DNA of 64,000 bases, taken from NCBI GenBank assembly GCA_043228905.1, contig JBHGNT010000006.1, positions 15,066,001 to 15,130,000 on the forward strand. The letters run 5' to 3'. The DNA comes from Azolla caroliniana. Its lineage: Eukaryota; Polypodiophyta. Position 1 is the stretch's first letter, and each line of letters opens with the position of its first letter. A program made the position numbers and the translations under genes. Of this stretch, positions 63,942 to 64,000 are shown piece after piece. The notes below the pieces were generated by a model, which was not told the origin of the DNA, ran no database searches, and worked only from the letters and a program-made list of their open reading frames with translations.

Positions 63942-64000
63942 GTATAGTAAACAAAAATGAATCCTCACCAAAATTGGCACATACCGGTGGATGTGCAGGT
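63942..64000 (+). other. 3' end of D2 internal region, with stem-loop
   Basis: GCACAT...ATGTGC at 63977-63996 is the family-D stem-loop. By comparison with 48217-48254 the polypurine tract and 3' LTR should start within about 20 bp after the window end. Confidence 0.6.

Overview
The window comes from the nuclear genome of a land plant. It holds one intact host-like gene in about 64 kb; nearly everything else is LTR retrotransposons nested inside or joined to one another. The elements are Ty1/copia types with initiator-Met-tRNA-like primer sites and several Ty3/gypsy types. Two gypsy lineages (a vertebrate/fungal 'sushi/Tcn1'-like chromovirus and a lineage with an FLDDIPIKG reverse transcriptase motif) are unlike the common angiosperm clades. 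This makes a fern, lycophyte, bryophyte or gymnosperm more likely than a flowering plant, but that is inference only.

Layout. 1-1130: AT-rich TATG/TACA repeats with a tandem duplication. 1131-4087: C-rich decayed 3' ORFs of element G. 4088-4292 and 9973-10350: LTR of G, split by complete copia element A1 (4293-9967; 387-bp LTRs, TSD TAAAG). 10351-12699: 3' half of a second copia of family A (A2), its LTR cut by minus-strand copia B (12700-18030). 18040-18310: another A-like LTR. 18312-22520: 3' half of gypsy H with an extra terminal ORF. 22523-22760: LTR fragment of copia C. 22761-31330: gene island with the Gfo/Idh/MocA-type oxidoreductase gene (26178-28218, minus, two exons, 362 aa), a ~200-bp tandem repeat downstream and microsatellites upstream. 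31390-32925: copia relics, minus strand. 32926-48605: gypsy D copies broken by a young complete chromovirus E (34546-40275; LTRs of 434/444 bp, TSD CTAGG) and by copia F1 (42806-46877). 48812-49200: small copia relic. 49515-50405: LINE fragment. 50406-54919: copia F2, minus. 54920-57020: LTR and terminal ORF of element I and the LTR of a D-related element, minus. 57312-57670: CCGGAA-rich minisatellite. 58258-64000: gypsy D2, coding region almost undamaged, running off the window just before its 3' LTR.

The most interesting signals are regulatory and architectural. The LTR of chromovirus E carries an array of alternating TTC/GAA heat-shock-element units just upstream of its TATA box. tRNA-like A-box/B-box modules lie inside LTRs of three gypsy elements. 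Copia families A and C carry an extra charged tail encoded between an internal polypurine-like tract and the true one. Family D has a conserved stem-loop just before its polypurine tract. Three elements (G, H, I) carry, or appear to carry, coiled-coil ORFs in the env position. LTR comparisons by eye give an age order of E (about 1% divergence), A1 (about 2.6%), then B (about 9%).
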